Source: Bacillota bacterium
GTDB lineage: Bacteria > Bacillota > Clostridia > Acetivibrionales > DTU013
Assembly (NCBI GenBank): GCA_023409735.1
Contig: JAEYRB010000056.1
Coordinates: 1-64,000 of the forward strand
Length of the DNA: 64,000 nucleotides
Reading direction: 5' to 3'
Made by a program: the position numbers and the translations under genes. Below, piece after piece: positions 55,039-64,000 of this stretch. Each line of letters begins with the position of its first letter. Positions within the stretch are counted from its first letter, which is position 1. The notes below the pieces were generated by a model, which did no database searches, was not told the origin of the DNA, and saw nothing but the letters and a program-made list of their open reading frames with translations.

Positions 55039-55826
55039 TGCTGATGCAACAAGGTGGTAATACGCCTAATGTGCTATCAAAGAAGTGCCGTGATAGAAAG
55101 ACACAGAGAATTGATAAGCTTCTCTCTAATTTTGGCTTCGGCAGCAGAAGTGAATTGAAGCGTTTATTTAAAAATGGAGCAGTTAAAGCAAATGGTGAGA
55201 TCGTGTATGACGCTTCTCTTCATGTAGATCCTGAAGCTTGCACCATTGAGGTTGATGGCAGGACGCTTAATTACAGAAAATTCATATACCTTGTTATGAA
55301 TAAACCTGCAGGAGTCATCTCGGCAACATATGATAAAAAGCTTAAAACAGCAATAGACCTTCTCCCGGAAGAATACTCCTGCTTCGATCTCTTTCCCGCA
55401 GGAAGGCTTGATATTGACACAGAAGGAATGTTACTTCTTACGAATGATGGACACCTGGCACATAATATACTTTCACCGAAGAAGCATGTCGATAAGAAAT
55501 ATTACGCGATAATAGATGGAAACGTAACTACAGATGATGTTATACGCTTTAGCGAAGGGATTATGCTTGATGACGGGTATAAAACTATGCCCTCTGAGCT
55601 GAAGATCCTTAATACTGACTCTCAGCGTTCAGAGATAGAGCTTATACTCCATGAGGGTAAATTTCATCAGGTGAAGAGAATGTTTGAAGCAGTCGGCAAA
55701 AAGGTGATCTATCTCAAAAGGATCCAAATGGGAGGGCTTAAGCTTGACCACACCTTGGAACCGGGAAGCTGCAGAGAGCTTACGGCAGAAGAAGTCAAGC
55801 TGCTCAGTGGAGATATTGGATGTTAA
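55038..55826 (+). CDS. rRNA pseudouridine synthase (RsuA/RluB family)
   Basis: The 262-residue protein has an N-terminal S4 RNA-binding domain (RIDKLLSNFGFGSRSELKRL). The catalytic Asp motif GRLDIDTEGMLLLTNDG follows, and KFHQVKRMFEAVGKKV closes the family signature. It isomerises a uridine in rRNA. TGATG overlap with the preceding gene. Confidence 0.92.
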   Translation: MLMQQGGNTPNVLSKKCRDRKTQRIDKLLSNFGFGSRSELKRLFKNGAVKANGEIVYDASLHVDPEACTIEVDGRTLNYRKFIYLVMNKPAGVISATYDKKLKTAIDLLPEEYSCFDLFPAGRLDIDTEGMLLLTNDGHLAHNILSPKKHVDKKYYAIIDGNVTTDDVIRFSEGIMLDDGYKTMPSELKILNTDSQRSEIELILHEGKFHQVKRMFEAVGKKVIYLKRIQMGGLKLDHTLEPGSCRELTAEEVKLLSGDIGC

Positions 55827-55888
55827 ATTCCGGCATATCTGTTCAAAATCAAATGTACCGGATAGTGACTTTGTCATTAACTGCTTTT

Positions 55889-56848
55889 CTAGCCTATTTC
55901 TTTTAGAGCAAATTGCAATATATCATCAGCAGTATATTCGATATCAGGCTCAATTCCGTTGCCCTGGATATTTACGCCTTTGGGGGTGAACCATTTAAGA
56001 ATAGTTGCCTTTACTGCATAACCCCTTTTTAGCGGAAGAGTATATTGACCTATGCCTTTACCGTAGGTTTTTGTGCCTATTAGCTCAACATTATCAAGAT
56101 TGTCGGAAAGTGCCGCTATCATATTTTCAGAAGCGCTGGCAGTATTGCCGTTCTGCAATATGATTATCTTGTTGTATTTAAGAGGCTGCTTCTTGCCGGA
56201 ACGGTAAACCTTATTCATCCACCTGAAGCTGTCAGTGGCGACTACTGCATTTTTGGGAAGAAACAAGCTTGAAATATCAACCATTGCATCAATATCTCCT
56301 CCTCTGTTGTCCAGCAGGTCGATTATTATATTACCTCTGCTTTTCAGTATATCAATGTTATTATTAATAAATTTTAGAGAGTATTTTGAGAAATTCGTAA
56401 GCCGCAAATAGATTGTGTTGTCATTCAGCAGCTTGATTTCTGAGGCTGCTGCCTCCTCTTTTTCTAATTGATTGTATTTTATCAGGCTGGAAGGTGTATA
56501 CAGATAAGTGTATCTATCGCCCTTTTCCTCTTGAATCCGTTTTGTAACAACAGAAATAACCATATCATCAAAATTTCTGAAGTATCTGCCATTTATCTCA
56601 TCAGATTTAAGCTCGCTTGCCAATACGCTATCCAAGGTATCGGTATATATATAAGAACTTGTTATAAAATGCTTGAAGGCCAGGTAATCATAATTAAGAT
56701 AAAGATAAAAGGCTGTAAGAAGTACAAATACAGATAATATTATTAATGCTGTACGATACCTTTTCTTATATCTTTTGAGCATGTCTTCGGTCGATAGGGA
56801 ATGTTTGTTTTTTATGATCTTCATATAAATATTATCCCAGCTTTCCAT
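55889..56848 (-). CDS. S41-family peptidase, membrane-anchored, no PDZ domain
   Basis: The 319-residue protein has one N-terminal transmembrane helix (about 33-55) and a C-terminal S41 (CtpA-like) catalytic domain. The Ser nucleophile lies in GNTASASENM and the Lys in GTKTYGKG, with LLDNRGGD nearby. The usual PDZ domain is missing. It would cut substrates outside the membrane. Start choice between 56848 and an in-frame ATG at 56824 is open, as neither has a strong ribosome site. Confidence 0.83.
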   Translation of the reverse strand: MESWDNIYMKIIKNKHSLSTEDMLKRYKKRYRTALIILSVFVLLTAFYLYLNYDYLAFKHFITSSYIYTDTLDSVLASELKSDEINGRYFRNFDDMVISVVTKRIQEEKGDRYTYLYTPSSLIKYNQLEKEEAAASEIKLLNDNTIYLRLTNFSKYSLKFINNNIDILKSRGNIIIDLLDNRGGDIDAMVDISSLFLPKNAVVATDSFRWMNKVYRSGKKQPLKYNKIIILQNGNTASASENMIAALSDNLDNVELIGTKTYGKGIGQYTLPLKRGYAVKATILKWFTPKGVNIQGNGIEPDIEYTADDILQFALKEIG

Positions 56849-57053
56849 ATACCGTTTTATTTATATTGTATTTTCAATAAGGACTATACACCACAGGATT
56901 TTCTGCACTTTATCGTCTATCGTTTTAATATTTCACATTCAATAATCCATGATTCAAAAACTTTACTAATGGAATTATTATATATCATTGACAACTTTAC
57001 CCGCAATATATTGTATTACGGAAACTGTGCCCTTTGGACAATGCCATAAATAA

Positions 57054-57083
57054 AAATAGCAGATGGCATGCCACCTGCTATTT
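57054..57083. terminator. Bidirectional hairpin terminator
   Basis: AAATAGCAG and CTGCTATTT pair around TGGCATGCCA, itself self-complementary, giving a nearly perfect stem at the 3' end of the zinc-ribbon gene. Confidence 0.7.
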
Positions 57084-57113
57084 CATCCTTCTTACTTAAA
57101 CCGAAAGCAAAGA

Positions 57114-57317
57114 TTAATATCTGCTTCCTGCTCCGTAGCTTCCTCTGCCGGAACCGCTAAAGCTGTTGTTTCTTCTTTGTGCTTTTTTTGCCTTCCTGCA
57201 TTCAGGGCATCTCTGAGGTTCATTCTCAAATCCCTTTTCCTTGTAGAAAGCCTGTTCGCCCTCTGAAAATACGAACTCCATGTTGCAGTCCTTGCATATT
57301 AATGTCTTATCTGCCAT
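57114..57317 (-). CDS. Zinc-ribbon protein
   Basis: A 67-residue protein with CKDC and CPEC knuckles (MADKTLICKDCNMEF, then QRCPECRK), followed by a basic stretch and a Gly/Ser/Arg tail. This pattern is common in clostridia (probable zinc-binding domain family) and may bind nucleic acid or ribosomes. TAGGAGG precedes the ATG at 57317. Confidence 0.82.
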   Translation of the reverse strand: MADKTLICKDCNMEFVFSEGEQAFYKEKGFENEPQRCPECRKAKKAQRRNNSFSGSGRGSYGAGSRY

Positions 57318-57574
57318 TACTATATTACCTCCTAAGCATATTGGATTTAACTGGTTTAGACTTACTACTCCAAAGCTCCAAATCATACCAGGAGGGTTGG
57401 GTCTACAAACAAATTAAATCGTGTTTTTGTATTGATTTTCAATACAGGTAAATTATATCATATTGTTTATCACCTTACAACAAAAATGTTGGAAATATCT
57501 GTATCATATTCTTGCCATCCTTAGTTCAAGGCGATTATCAACTAATTTATTTCCCAGCACCTGTGCTTAAAATT

Positions 57575-59095
57575 TCAGTAAATGATTTTTTTAACTACTA
57601 TTTCTTGTGATACCCGCGGCCACATCCCCGGATCCTCCATTCCCAGCCTCCATAAGGCCACTCCTGATATACCAAGCTGCCAGGCAAGTTTTATTTTAGC
57701 TAGAGTGCTTTGGGCATTTTCAAACCATACCTCATGCTTGTTGCCTGAGCTGTCAGTGTAAGTAAAGGTTGGTGTAAGAGAAGCTTCGTCAAAAATAATT
57801 GTACTGTTATATCTTTTAGCCAGAGCTACAGCTGCAGCATATGATACGTATCTGTTTACGCCGGTTGTTATATTGAAATCGAACCCAAATACTGAAATTG
57901 CTGCAATAACCTTGTCAGCAGGCATTTTTGTAAGGGTATATGACAACACCTTTGTCATCCATGGGCTGGAAACGGCAGGGCCGGGTTCGCTTCCTGCCCA
58001 GCCATGCTCATTGTACAGCATTACGATAAATTGATCGACTACAGCACCGATAGTTGCATAATCAAAGGGCTCTGAGAACGGGTTGAAGGGTGGATAGTCC
58101 CGAATTCTGGAGGGAATTGATGCCGAAAGGAAATATCCGCGTCGCTTCATTGCTGCACTCAGCTCTATATAAAACTGTGACAGCCTGCTGCTGTCACTCA
58201 GGTATACGTCTTCGATATCTATATTAACGCCGTCAAAACCGAATCTGTCTATAAGAGCTATAATGCTGTTTACTGCTTGTGCACGATTTGCTTGTGTTGA
58301 TAACATTCTGGATACGACAGATCTGCTTTTCTCCTGTCCGCCTGAGCTGTAGAGAAGGTTATGTACAACAGGTAATATCATTACGTTATTACTATGCGCA
58401 ATTGTAACAAGCTGTTCTACATAGTTATCTGTGAAGCTTCCGAATTTGACGATGGTTGTAGGGTCGTTTTCATTAAACTGGTACATAAACAGGGGGACTT
58501 CTGAAAGCAATGATATGTTTTCTGTAAAGGTATCATATGAGCTTGGAAGGGCGGGTCCTTCTTCAAGCACATAAAAGCCAACAATTTCTTGGATTGGCTT
58601 AGATCCATCGTATACTTTTATATTTACCAGCCTTCTGGAGATCCAGCCATCATTTCCGTTGTGCAGCGATACCTTAATCCAGTTATCGGTAGTATTGGTC
58701 ACAGGAAGCCTTGCTCCTTCGGATACAGTTTGGAGTATATCGTAGCCGGTGCCAGGTCCGCGGCGTATGTTGGCCGCAGTGACGGTCACAACTGCTTCTG
58801 TATACTGCGGAATTACCAGCTTCTGTCCCACATATATAGTATTGCTTGTAAGCCCGTTAAGACTGTATATGCTTTCAATTGTTGTATTATATCTTTGGGC
58901 TATAAGATAAAGAGAGTCTCCTGCTTGTACTGTGTAGGTTATAACCTTTGATACATTGATTGGTATGAAAATCAACTGACCTATGTTGATCGTACTACCT
59001 AATAGTTGATTGGCTGTTATTAGTTGTTGTACCGTAACACCGAATTTTCGCGCGATAAGGTAAAGGGAATCTCCTGATTGGACTGAATACCACAC
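57575..59095 (-). CDS. LysM-SH3-GH18 spore peptidoglycan hydrolase (SleL/YaaH-like)
   Basis: The 506-residue protein has two LysM repeats (about 2-45 and 52-95) and an SH3b domain (about 100-155). A GH18 barrel follows, with the catalytic motif DGVNIDIED. SleL/YaaH enzymes cleave cortex muropeptides during spore germination; the added SH3b is a clostridial variant. No signal peptide is present, as for spore-coat located relatives. GTG at 59095 follows AGGGTG by 6 bp; an earlier GTG is inside that site. It supports a spore-forming host. Confidence 0.88.
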   Translation of the reverse strand: MWYSVQSGDSLYLIARKFGVTVQQLITANQLLGSTINIGQLIFIPINVSKVITYTVQAGDSLYLIAQRYNTTIESIYSLNGLTSNTIYVGQKLVIPQYTEAVVTVTAANIRRGPGTGYDILQTVSEGARLPVTNTTDNWIKVSLHNGNDGWISRRLVNIKVYDGSKPIQEIVGFYVLEEGPALPSSYDTFTENISLLSEVPLFMYQFNENDPTTIVKFGSFTDNYVEQLVTIAHSNNVMILPVVHNLLYSSGGQEKSRSVVSRMLSTQANRAQAVNSIIALIDRFGFDGVNIDIEDVYLSDSSRLSQFYIELSAAMKRRGYFLSASIPSRIRDYPPFNPFSEPFDYATIGAVVDQFIVMLYNEHGWAGSEPGPAVSSPWMTKVLSYTLTKMPADKVIAAISVFGFDFNITTGVNRYVSYAAAVALAKRYNSTIIFDEASLTPTFTYTDSSGNKHEVWFENAQSTLAKIKLAWQLGISGVALWRLGMEDPGMWPRVSQEIVVKKIIY

Positions 59096-59315
59096 AATAA
59101 TCACCCTAATATTAAAACTTATATATCATTATATTAGAATGCAGTAAATATGTACCAAACAATTTTTTGTAGAAGTTTGCGATAAAAGACCCACTAAATC
59201 TTTTATTTTGCAGATATAATACCTTAGTAGGCTTAATAAAAGTTGTATACTTTTGACTATAATGATTTTTATGCCATGGTGGTTACAGAACAAATGACAA
59301 GCAAAGGACCTGCGA

Positions 59316-61148
59316 CTAATTATCTACGTTCTCCAACAAGCTGGTGAGATTGTCCCCGGAAACAGGCTTACCAAGCAAATAGCCCTGAATATAATCACAG
59401 TTATGCTTCTTCAAATACTCCAGCTGTGACTGCTCTTCCACACCTTCAGCTATGACAATTATATTCAGGTGATGAACAAGGGATATCATTGCGCCTATAA
59501 TCTGGTGATCATCCTTATCTGTACCCTTGATGCTGTTAACAAAGGACTTATCTATCTTTAGAATATCAATGGGAAGCTTTTGAAGGTAGCTCAATGACGA
59601 GTAGCCTATACCAAAATCATCCAGTGCAATGCTTATTCCTATTTCCTTCAGTTCCTTAAGGACATTTGTTACATAATCTATTGAATCTATAAATACAGAT
59701 TCTGTAATTTCAAACTCGATGTACTTAGAGTCCAACCCCGTCTCTTTTATTACATCTTTAACCATTTGAACAAATGATGGTTCCATGATCTGAACTGCAG
59801 AAATATTTATAGATATGATCAGGTTCGTATTATATGTGTCCTGTATTATTTTGAATTTCTCCAGGGCAGTTTCAAGAATCCATCTGCCCATAGTAACAAT
59901 ATAGCCGGTTTCTTCAGCCATTGGTATAAATTTTGCAGGACTTAGCAAACCAAGCTCAGGAGAACTCCATCTGACAAGTGCTTCAAATCCTCTCAAAGAT
60001 TTCGTGTCAGATGTGTACTGAGGCTGGAACACTAAAAACAGCTCGTTATTTTTAACAGATGCGAGTAATCTGTTTTCAAATTCTACTGATTGAAGTATTT
60101 CACTTGTCATTTCTGTACTAAAGAACTGAATGGAATTCCTGCCGGAATCCTTTGCCTTATACATTGCCGTATCTGCTGATTTAAGCAGCTCAGTCGAATC
60201 AGTGCCGTCATTCGGGTATCCTGCGATACCGAAACTGGCACTGATACTAAAGGCAGAATTATCAATATTGAACGTTTCCAGAAGTGCGTTTCTTAAGTTT
60301 TCTACATACTCTACTATTTCAATTTTTTTCATCTGCCGCTGTATAATGAGAGCAAATTCATCACCACCAAGACGGCCTAGTATATCATTGGGATTTATAT
60401 GTGAAGAAAGTCTTTTTGCCACTGCCTGCAACAATAAATCGCCGGTATAATGTCCAACTGTATCATTTATTCTTTTAAAATTGTCAATGTCAATAAAAAC
60501 AACAAAAAAATGCAGACGACTGTTCGGGGGCAGGTTTATAAGGTAATTGAGCCTGTTGATTATCATTTTGCGGTTTGGCAATTCTGTAAGTATGTCAAAA
60601 TGAGCTAAGTAGTTAAGTGTTTTCTCCTTTTCGCTTATGGCTCTGTTGTATTCCATAAGCTGTCTGTTCTGTGTTGAAAGCTCTTCCTCAGATGCCGATA
60701 TTTCCTCATAAAGGACGCGGAGCTCGTTATTAATATTCTCATAATCATGAATCTTTTTGCAAAAACTCGTTGAATAAATGTAGATAATAGTTACAATTAT
60801 GATTGCACAAAGCTGTACAAAAATGTCTGGAATAAAGGAATAACTGCCATATATAAAAACATTTACTGAGACGCCTGTGACCGATATAAGGATTAATAAC
60901 AACGAAGCAATATATCCGACTGTACCATTTGATAAAGTTAAAATTATGGTAAGCATTAGTTTTAATTGGTAGAGGATACCATTGGTATTCATGGCGCTCA
61001 TATTTTGCCATTGAATATGGTTCAAGTAGAGATGTATAATTATGCAAACAACCATAACTATTCTTCTCAACCACTTATATTTTCCAGTGTTCAAATTGCT
61101 TGACTCACTGGTTCCAATGAATCTTGCTATATACTTTTCTGGTATCAT
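59316..61148 (-). CDS. Membrane diguanylate cyclase / phosphodiesterase (GGDEF-EAL)
   Basis: The 610-residue protein has about five N-terminal transmembrane helices (to residue 125), a short coiled coil, GGDEF (intact in LGRLGGDEFALI) and EAL (FEALVRW, ITESVF, DDFGIGYSS, EGVE). Both domains keep catalytic residues, so it may make or degrade cyclic di-GMP. The RxxD inhibitory site before GGDEF is absent (NPND). GAGG precedes the ATG. Confidence 0.92.
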   Translation of the reverse strand: MIPEKYIARFIGTSESSNLNTGKYKWLRRIVMVVCIIIHLYLNHIQWQNMSAMNTNGILYQLKLMLTIILTLSNGTVGYIASLLLILISVTGVSVNVFIYGSYSFIPDIFVQLCAIIIVTIIYIYSTSFCKKIHDYENINNELRVLYEEISASEEELSTQNRQLMEYNRAISEKEKTLNYLAHFDILTELPNRKMIINRLNYLINLPPNSRLHFFVVFIDIDNFKRINDTVGHYTGDLLLQAVAKRLSSHINPNDILGRLGGDEFALIIQRQMKKIEIVEYVENLRNALLETFNIDNSAFSISASFGIAGYPNDGTDSTELLKSADTAMYKAKDSGRNSIQFFSTEMTSEILQSVEFENRLLASVKNNELFLVFQPQYTSDTKSLRGFEALVRWSSPELGLLSPAKFIPMAEETGYIVTMGRWILETALEKFKIIQDTYNTNLIISINISAVQIMEPSFVQMVKDVIKETGLDSKYIEFEITESVFIDSIDYVTNVLKELKEIGISIALDDFGIGYSSLSYLQKLPIDILKIDKSFVNSIKGTDKDDHQIIGAMISLVHHLNIIVIAEGVEEQSQLEYLKKHNCDYIQGYLLGKPVSGDNLTSLLENVDN

Positions 61149-61490
61149 ACAAATGCCTCAATATCCAAAGTAATAATCTAACCTAGCTTGCTTGAACAAT
61201 GGATTTAGTAAGTTTTTAGAAGGAACACTACATAATAAAATAGCATATGAATGATTGAATGTCAATTATATGTAACAAGACAATACTGTTACAATAAACC
61301 TAGCAATTGGTATGCTAAAATTACATAATTATTAATATAGATTTTTGTAGACCCATGTGACAGTATAATAAAATACCCTGGTACATATTAAATTTATTGC
61401 ATAAAGCATTTCTTTTGTTAAGTTGCATTGCACAGAAAAATACATTGTGATACCATAAAACTGAACATTATAAGAAAATTCGAGGATGAT
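61149..61490. other. Divergent intergenic region with inverted repeat
   Basis: TGTAACA at 61271-61277 and TGTTACA at 61287-61293 form an inverted repeat with a 9-bp spacer, a possible operator between the GGDEF-EAL and TPR genes. Nothing else is recognised. Confidence 0.4.
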
Positions 61491-62870
61491 ATGAAGGACT
61501 GCTTTGAAATACTGAATATTGATGAATATGCTGATGAATCAATGATAAAAACTGCAATTGAAGAAATGATAAATAAATATCCTCCGGATAAGTATCCTGA
61601 ACAGTGCAGCGATATTATTTCAGCCGGAAAGCTTCTGCTCAACCCACTGACCAGGGATTCATGTCTGAGCTTTCACCATATGAATGTTGAATCTAAGCGT
61701 GCATATAAAATGGCAGAGCATGAGCTAGGTTCAGGAAAGCCTGCAAGTGCAATAAGAATTTTGGATAAGGCAATAAAAACGGAAGAGTATGCAGATCATT
61801 TATACTATATGCTTGCTGATGCATGTGTCAAAGGCGGCAGGTACCTAAAAGCCATTAAAGCTTATGAACGGATAATCTCTAAATATCCCAATGACGTGAA
61901 TATGTTGCTCCATTATACGGAGGCCTGTATTATAGGGGAAAAATATCAAAGAGCATTGGAAGCTGCTCAAAAGGGGTATTTGATTGACAAAGATAGTATT
62001 TTGTTTATGCTGTATTATGCTAAGGCATCAATGCATCTTGGAAAGTATGATGCTGCCGAGAAAGTACTACGAGAGGCGATAGACAATTCTTCATTTTATA
62101 AACAAAGGCATGTTATATATGCACAAATAGCTTTTGTGCTATTTGTTGAGCAAAAAATAGATGAGGCATTAGAATTTATGGAAATGTTGCCTACTTTGGA
62201 AGCAGGTGAAGATGAGAAAATTGAATCAGGAGAGATGATACTCAATATGTTGGACGGTTTTCTTGATTCGCAGATGTATAGCGAGGCTAACAGATGTATG
62301 TGTGTAATTCTTAAGCTTATTCCTGAACGAGAGGATATTGCTGAGGCGAAGAAGAAACTGGAAAATATGCTTAAGCTGGAGCCCGAGTTCACTGCTCTGG
62401 AAGAGGATGGGTCAATTCCGGAATGCTTGCTGGCACTTATAGCAAATGAACTATTTCCTTCGTTTACGACCGATATGACTGAGTATCAGAGGAAGGCATA
62501 TTCAGTTATGAATGAGTATCAAATTATAAATGACTATACCTTATACTTATTGCCTATCAGATATATAAAGACCAATTATCCTGAGGTTTATAGACTGAAA
62601 GCTGATTTCTTTGATCAGCTCCAGAACTCAAAAAAAAGAAGGATACTGTCTGCTAAATATAAAACCTTGATCTATCAATATCAGGATGCTTTCGATGGCA
62701 TGCTCGACGAGTGGTCTGACGAAGACGATGCGGAAGATGAAGATTACAAGGATTATGAGTATGAAGATTTTGTGACTTATGATAATAAAACAGAAAAGAA
62801 GACAAAGTATGAGGATAATGTCAGGCCGTTCGTGAAACGTGAGGACTTTAAGGGCAATAAGCACAGCTGA
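61491..62870 (+). CDS. TPR protein with a degenerate N-terminal J domain
   Basis: The 459-residue product starts MKDCFEILNIDEYADESMIK after GAGG. The first 60 residues look like a J domain in which HPD is replaced by PPD (KYPPDKYPEQ). TPR repeats follow (about 85-330, e.g. YLKAIKAYERIISKYPND). The tail is very acidic (DEWSDEDDAEDEDYKDY). Without the His the DnaK-stimulating function should be lost, so it is probably a scaffold. The upstream frame is open but lacks homology. Confidence 0.75.
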   Translation: MKDCFEILNIDEYADESMIKTAIEEMINKYPPDKYPEQCSDIISAGKLLLNPLTRDSCLSFHHMNVESKRAYKMAEHELGSGKPASAIRILDKAIKTEEYADHLYYMLADACVKGGRYLKAIKAYERIISKYPNDVNMLLHYTEACIIGEKYQRALEAAQKGYLIDKDSILFMLYYAKASMHLGKYDAAEKVLREAIDNSSFYKQRHVIYAQIAFVLFVEQKIDEALEFMEMLPTLEAGEDEKIESGEMILNMLDGFLDSQMYSEANRCMCVILKLIPEREDIAEAKKKLENMLKLEPEFTALEEDGSIPECLLALIANELFPSFTTDMTEYQRKAYSVMNEYQIINDYTLYLLPIRYIKTNYPEVYRLKADFFDQLQNSKKRRILSAKYKTLIYQYQDAFDGMLDEWSDEDDAEDEDYKDYEYEDFVTYDNKTEKKTKYEDNVRPFVKREDFKGNKHS

Positions 62871-62875
62871 CCATA

Positions 62876-63925
62876 TCATAAAATTTTAGATTTTTTTAGT
62901 ACCTTGTAGAATACTATCAGGAAAGTTAGGTAAAGCATTCCAACCAGTCCGAAGGCCTTTAGTCCTATGAACATTACCACAAGCGAAGCAACGGGGTGAA
63001 GCTCGAGGCTATCAGATACGATCTTCGGCTCTGCAACCTGACGTACAATGCTTATCAATAAAAATAGAATAATTATTCCTGCACCTGTAAGGTAATCTCC
63101 CATTAGTATGTATATAAATGATACGGGTATATAAACAGCAGCTATGCCTATTACAGGAAGAATATCTGCAACTGCGCTGATTATGCTGAGGGTTACTGCA
63201 TATTTAACTCCCAGGATCAAAAATCCTATAAGAGTCTCGATAAACGTAAGGGCATATATAATAGAATATGCCTTTATATATTTTGTCAGCATATAAACAC
63301 TATTGGACCACACTCTATCGAATTTCTGCCTTCCGCTGTCTGAAAAAATTGAAAGGACATTCTTTTTGATTTTTGTCATATCTCTTGAGAAAAAATATGT
63401 GGAAAGCATTATTATAAATATTACAGAGATCCACATAGGTATAGAAAGTGCAATTGATAAAAAGGTGCTTAGAAATCTGCTCACAACATTCAGATTATTG
63501 CTTAGTAATTGAGAAAGCTGACGGTTGTTGGTTTCGCTGAAGGATGGGTCTATATTACGCAGGTATGATCCTATCTCGTTTAAAATATTTCCCACCGGAC
63601 GCAGAAGCAGCTCCGGATTGGTTTTTGGAAGGTTTACGAGAAGCTGCTTAGCTTCCAGAATGATATTGTAAAACAGAAATGCAGAGAGAGTAAATATTAG
63701 CAGATACACTATTATTGATGCCAAAAGGGATGGTATGTTTTTATTCATTTTCAACCTTTTATCAAAGAAGCTTGTTATAGGTTGCATTATGAAAGCTATT
63801 GCAAATCCAAGGACAAATGGAAAAGTCAGGGTGCTGGTAGAATAAAAGATGGCAAACAAGGACGTATATGCCACAGTGTAAATAATAAACTTTTTTAGTT
63901 TTTTAATAAACTCCTTGCTGAACAT
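62876..63925 (-). CDS. AI-2E family membrane protein (YtvI-like)
   Basis: The 349-residue protein has about seven to eight transmembrane segments and AI-2E/PerM family features: FVLGFAIAFIMQPI, AVADILPVIG and the ending GLVGMLYLTFLIVFYKVLK. Clostridial members are often called sporulation protein YtvI. Transport of a small solute is assumed. It is convergent with the TPR gene with only 5 bp between stops. Confidence 0.88.
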   Translation of the reverse strand: MFSKEFIKKLKKFIIYTVAYTSLFAIFYSTSTLTFPFVLGFAIAFIMQPITSFFDKRLKMNKNIPSLLASIIVYLLIFTLSAFLFYNIILEAKQLLVNLPKTNPELLLRPVGNILNEIGSYLRNIDPSFSETNNRQLSQLLSNNLNVVSRFLSTFLSIALSIPMWISVIFIIMLSTYFFSRDMTKIKKNVLSIFSDSGRQKFDRVWSNSVYMLTKYIKAYSIIYALTFIETLIGFLILGVKYAVTLSIISAVADILPVIGIAAVYIPVSFIYILMGDYLTGAGIIILFLLISIVRQVAEPKIVSDSLELHPVASLVVMFIGLKAFGLVGMLYLTFLIVFYKVLKKSKIL

Positions 63926-64000
63926 TCTACACCACCAGAGGATTGAATATTGACATTTTTACATAACAATATATTGTAAGTTTGCGATCCGCTATTGTTG

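Overview
The window reads as chromosomal DNA of an anaerobic, spore-forming member of the Clostridia. Signs are a glycyl radical enzyme with its activase, a clostridial Re-type citrate synthase, a LysM-SH3-GH18 spore-cortex type hydrolase, a YtvI-like membrane protein, a spore-photoproduct-lyase-like radical SAM protein, SLH surface domains, and mostly AT-rich DNA with strong AGGAGG-type ribosome binding sites. A GH67 alpha-glucuronidase suggests use of plant glucuronoxylan. No species can be named from sequence alone.

Region 1 (1-18163) is a carbohydrate-catabolic island, visibly GC-richer in codon usage than what follows. It holds the end of an aldose-epimerase-like gene, a corrinoid/zinc-type UroD-family methyltransferase gene plus the stump of a second one, an exported GH76-like lipoprotein, a glycyl radical enzyme with its activase, a cytoplasmic GH76-like protein, a PHP-domain phosphoesterase, a GH38 alpha-mannosidase, a GntR/LacI-type regulator, and a solute-binding protein with LplB/LplC-type permeases. 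Promoters with related operator-like sequences drive the divergent parts. The likely theme is uptake of a mannoside or related oligosaccharide, its hydrolysis, and a radical-based elimination on a product; the substrate is unknown.

Region 2 (18164-30060) is AT-rich, loosely packed and decayed. It carries small lipoproteins, a DUF2164 protein, a J-domain protein, a truncated HAD phosphatase, a nucleoside phosphorylase and acetyltransferases. It also has a frameshifted chimeric AraC regulator, an SLH surface-protein gene broken by one stop, a MerR/GyrI gene broken by one stop, and a degenerate copy of an acetyltransferase. Several repeat families lie here: a 66-bp unit (tandem here, also near 7.2 and 28.5 kb), a small inverted-repeat element, and a segmental duplication of acetyltransferase-element-MerR.

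Region 3 (30061-43650) has an L,D-transpeptidase, an SsuABC-like ABC transporter under a Crp/Fnr-type regulator with a well-placed palindrome, a UroD-like protein lacking the zinc ligands, a methyltransferase, GreA, a VanZ-like protein, a two-component system, an MBL-fold hydrolase and a soluble-signalling type MCP. The transporter ATPase contains an in-frame insertion built from palindromic REP-like DNA.

Region 4 (43800-64000) has a citrate-forming operon (Re-citrate synthase, aconitase, GntR/FCD regulator) with an operator-like palindrome on the promoter, alpha-glucuronidase, a radical SAM protein, tRNA-Glu(CTC), an IS3 remnant, an orphan Wzz-like protein, two RNA-modification enzymes, an S41 peptidase, a zinc-ribbon protein, the GH18 spore hydrolase, a GGDEF-EAL protein, a TPR protein with a degenerate J domain, and a YtvI-like AI-2E family protein.
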